This document shows, in pieces, positions 63,957-64,000 of a DNA stretch of 64,000 nucleotides; position 1 is the first letter of the stretch; each line of letters opens with the position of its first letter. The stretch covers positions 212,841 to 276,840 of the forward strand of contig NZ_BBXE01000015.1 of NCBI RefSeq assembly GCF_001570565.1, read 5' to 3'. The DNA is from Herbidospora yilanensis (lineage in GTDB: Bacteria > Actinomycetota > Actinomycetes > Streptosporangiales > Streptosporangiaceae). Below the pieces are notes generated by a model. The model was not told the DNA's origin. It worked only from the letters and a program-made list of their open reading frames with translations, and did no database searches. The position numbers and the translations under genes were made by a program.

Positions 63957-64000
63957 GCGGCCCCTGGTGTCTGCGGCCCCTGGTGTCTGCGGCCCCTGGT
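63957..64000 (+). repeat. 16-bp tandem repeat at the window edge
   Basis: GCGGCCCCTGGTGTCT occurs at 63957 and 63973 and starts again at 63989, cut off by the window end (at least 2.75 copies). Degenerate relatives of GGTGTCnGCGGC precede it from about 63905. From 63807 to here I see no gene. Confidence 0.8.

Noticed and set aside
63957..64000. CRISPR array
   Set aside because: The repeats are head to tail with no unique spacers and no cas genes lie nearby.

Overview
The window is very GC-rich chromosomal DNA with frequent GTG starts, stop/start overlaps (ATGA, GTGA, TAGTG) and a run of actinobacterial housekeeping genes, so it comes from an actinomycete. Gene content (polyprenyl sugar transferase, F420-type oxidoreductase fold, ppk next to a MutT1-like NUDIX gene, SigE-type sigma factor) fits a Streptosporangiales-like or related filamentous actinomycete. 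That placement is inference; no rRNA is present to settle it.

Layout. 1-4.2 kb (minus strand): NUDIX hydrolase (cut by the window edge), polyphosphate kinase, a TetR regulator and an acyl-CoA desaturase with an array of palindromes in its promoter. 4.4-8.6 kb (plus): tRNA-Gln, glmU, prs, rplY, pth. 8.6-12 kb: a divergent LysR/MFS pair, a ClpX-type zinc-finger/HTH protein and a DEDD exonuclease, with two inverted copies of a 107-bp foldback repeat. 12.0-28.0 kb: the most distinctive region, a surface-polysaccharide locus. It holds an initiating sugar-1-phosphate transferase, two glycosyltransferases, a Wzx-like flippase, a Wzy-like polymerase/ligase, a Wzz-like protein, a kinase-like protein, a GH26-like lipoprotein, three different sulfotransferases, and the whole PAPS supply and recycling set (cysD, cysN, cysC, cysQ). 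The simplest reading is that the cell makes, exports and trims a sulfated polysaccharide, with sulfate activation encoded beside the enzymes that use it. 28.0-30.4 kb: an ECF (SigE-type) sigma factor with a membrane-anchored partner, and a methyltransferase.

30.5-39 kb (plus): mfd, a SurA-like lipoprotein, mazG, eno, divIC, a DUF501 gene and ppx. In mycobacteria glmU-prs-rplY-pth and mfd-mazG-eno-divIC-DUF501-ppx are neighbours, so the 22 kb between pth and mfd looks inserted or retained accessory DNA. 39-42.5 kb: cytochrome P450, family-5 uracil-DNA glycosylase, and type II NADH dehydrogenase with two Rex-type operators. 42.7 kb: a 73-nt tRNA with anticodon UAA but a short (class I) variable loop, followed by about 660 bp without a gene. 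43.5-50.7 kb: a P-loop NTPase, a DUF418 membrane protein, a GH15 trehalase-like enzyme, a Bax-inhibitor-like protein, a DUF4287 protein, a PPOX-type protein and a thiolase. 50.8-57.7 kb: PQQ-repeat lipoprotein, SGNH hydrolase, cystathionine beta-synthase, an orphan histidine kinase, cystathionine gamma-synthase/lyase and small membrane proteins. 58-63.8 kb: a VWA/MoxR-type AAA pair, a FIST-domain protein and a ROK kinase. The window ends inside a 16-bp tandem repeat.

Two cross-cutting signals stand out. In-frame TTA (rare leucine) codons were found by eye only in the initiating transferase (two), one glycosyltransferase, the flippase and the sigma factor, all accessory genes, and the same window carries the unusual UAA tRNA. 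Several promoter regions carry clean palindromes that match the regulator encoded nearby or a known regulator (TetR/desaturase, LysR/MFS, Rex/ndh).
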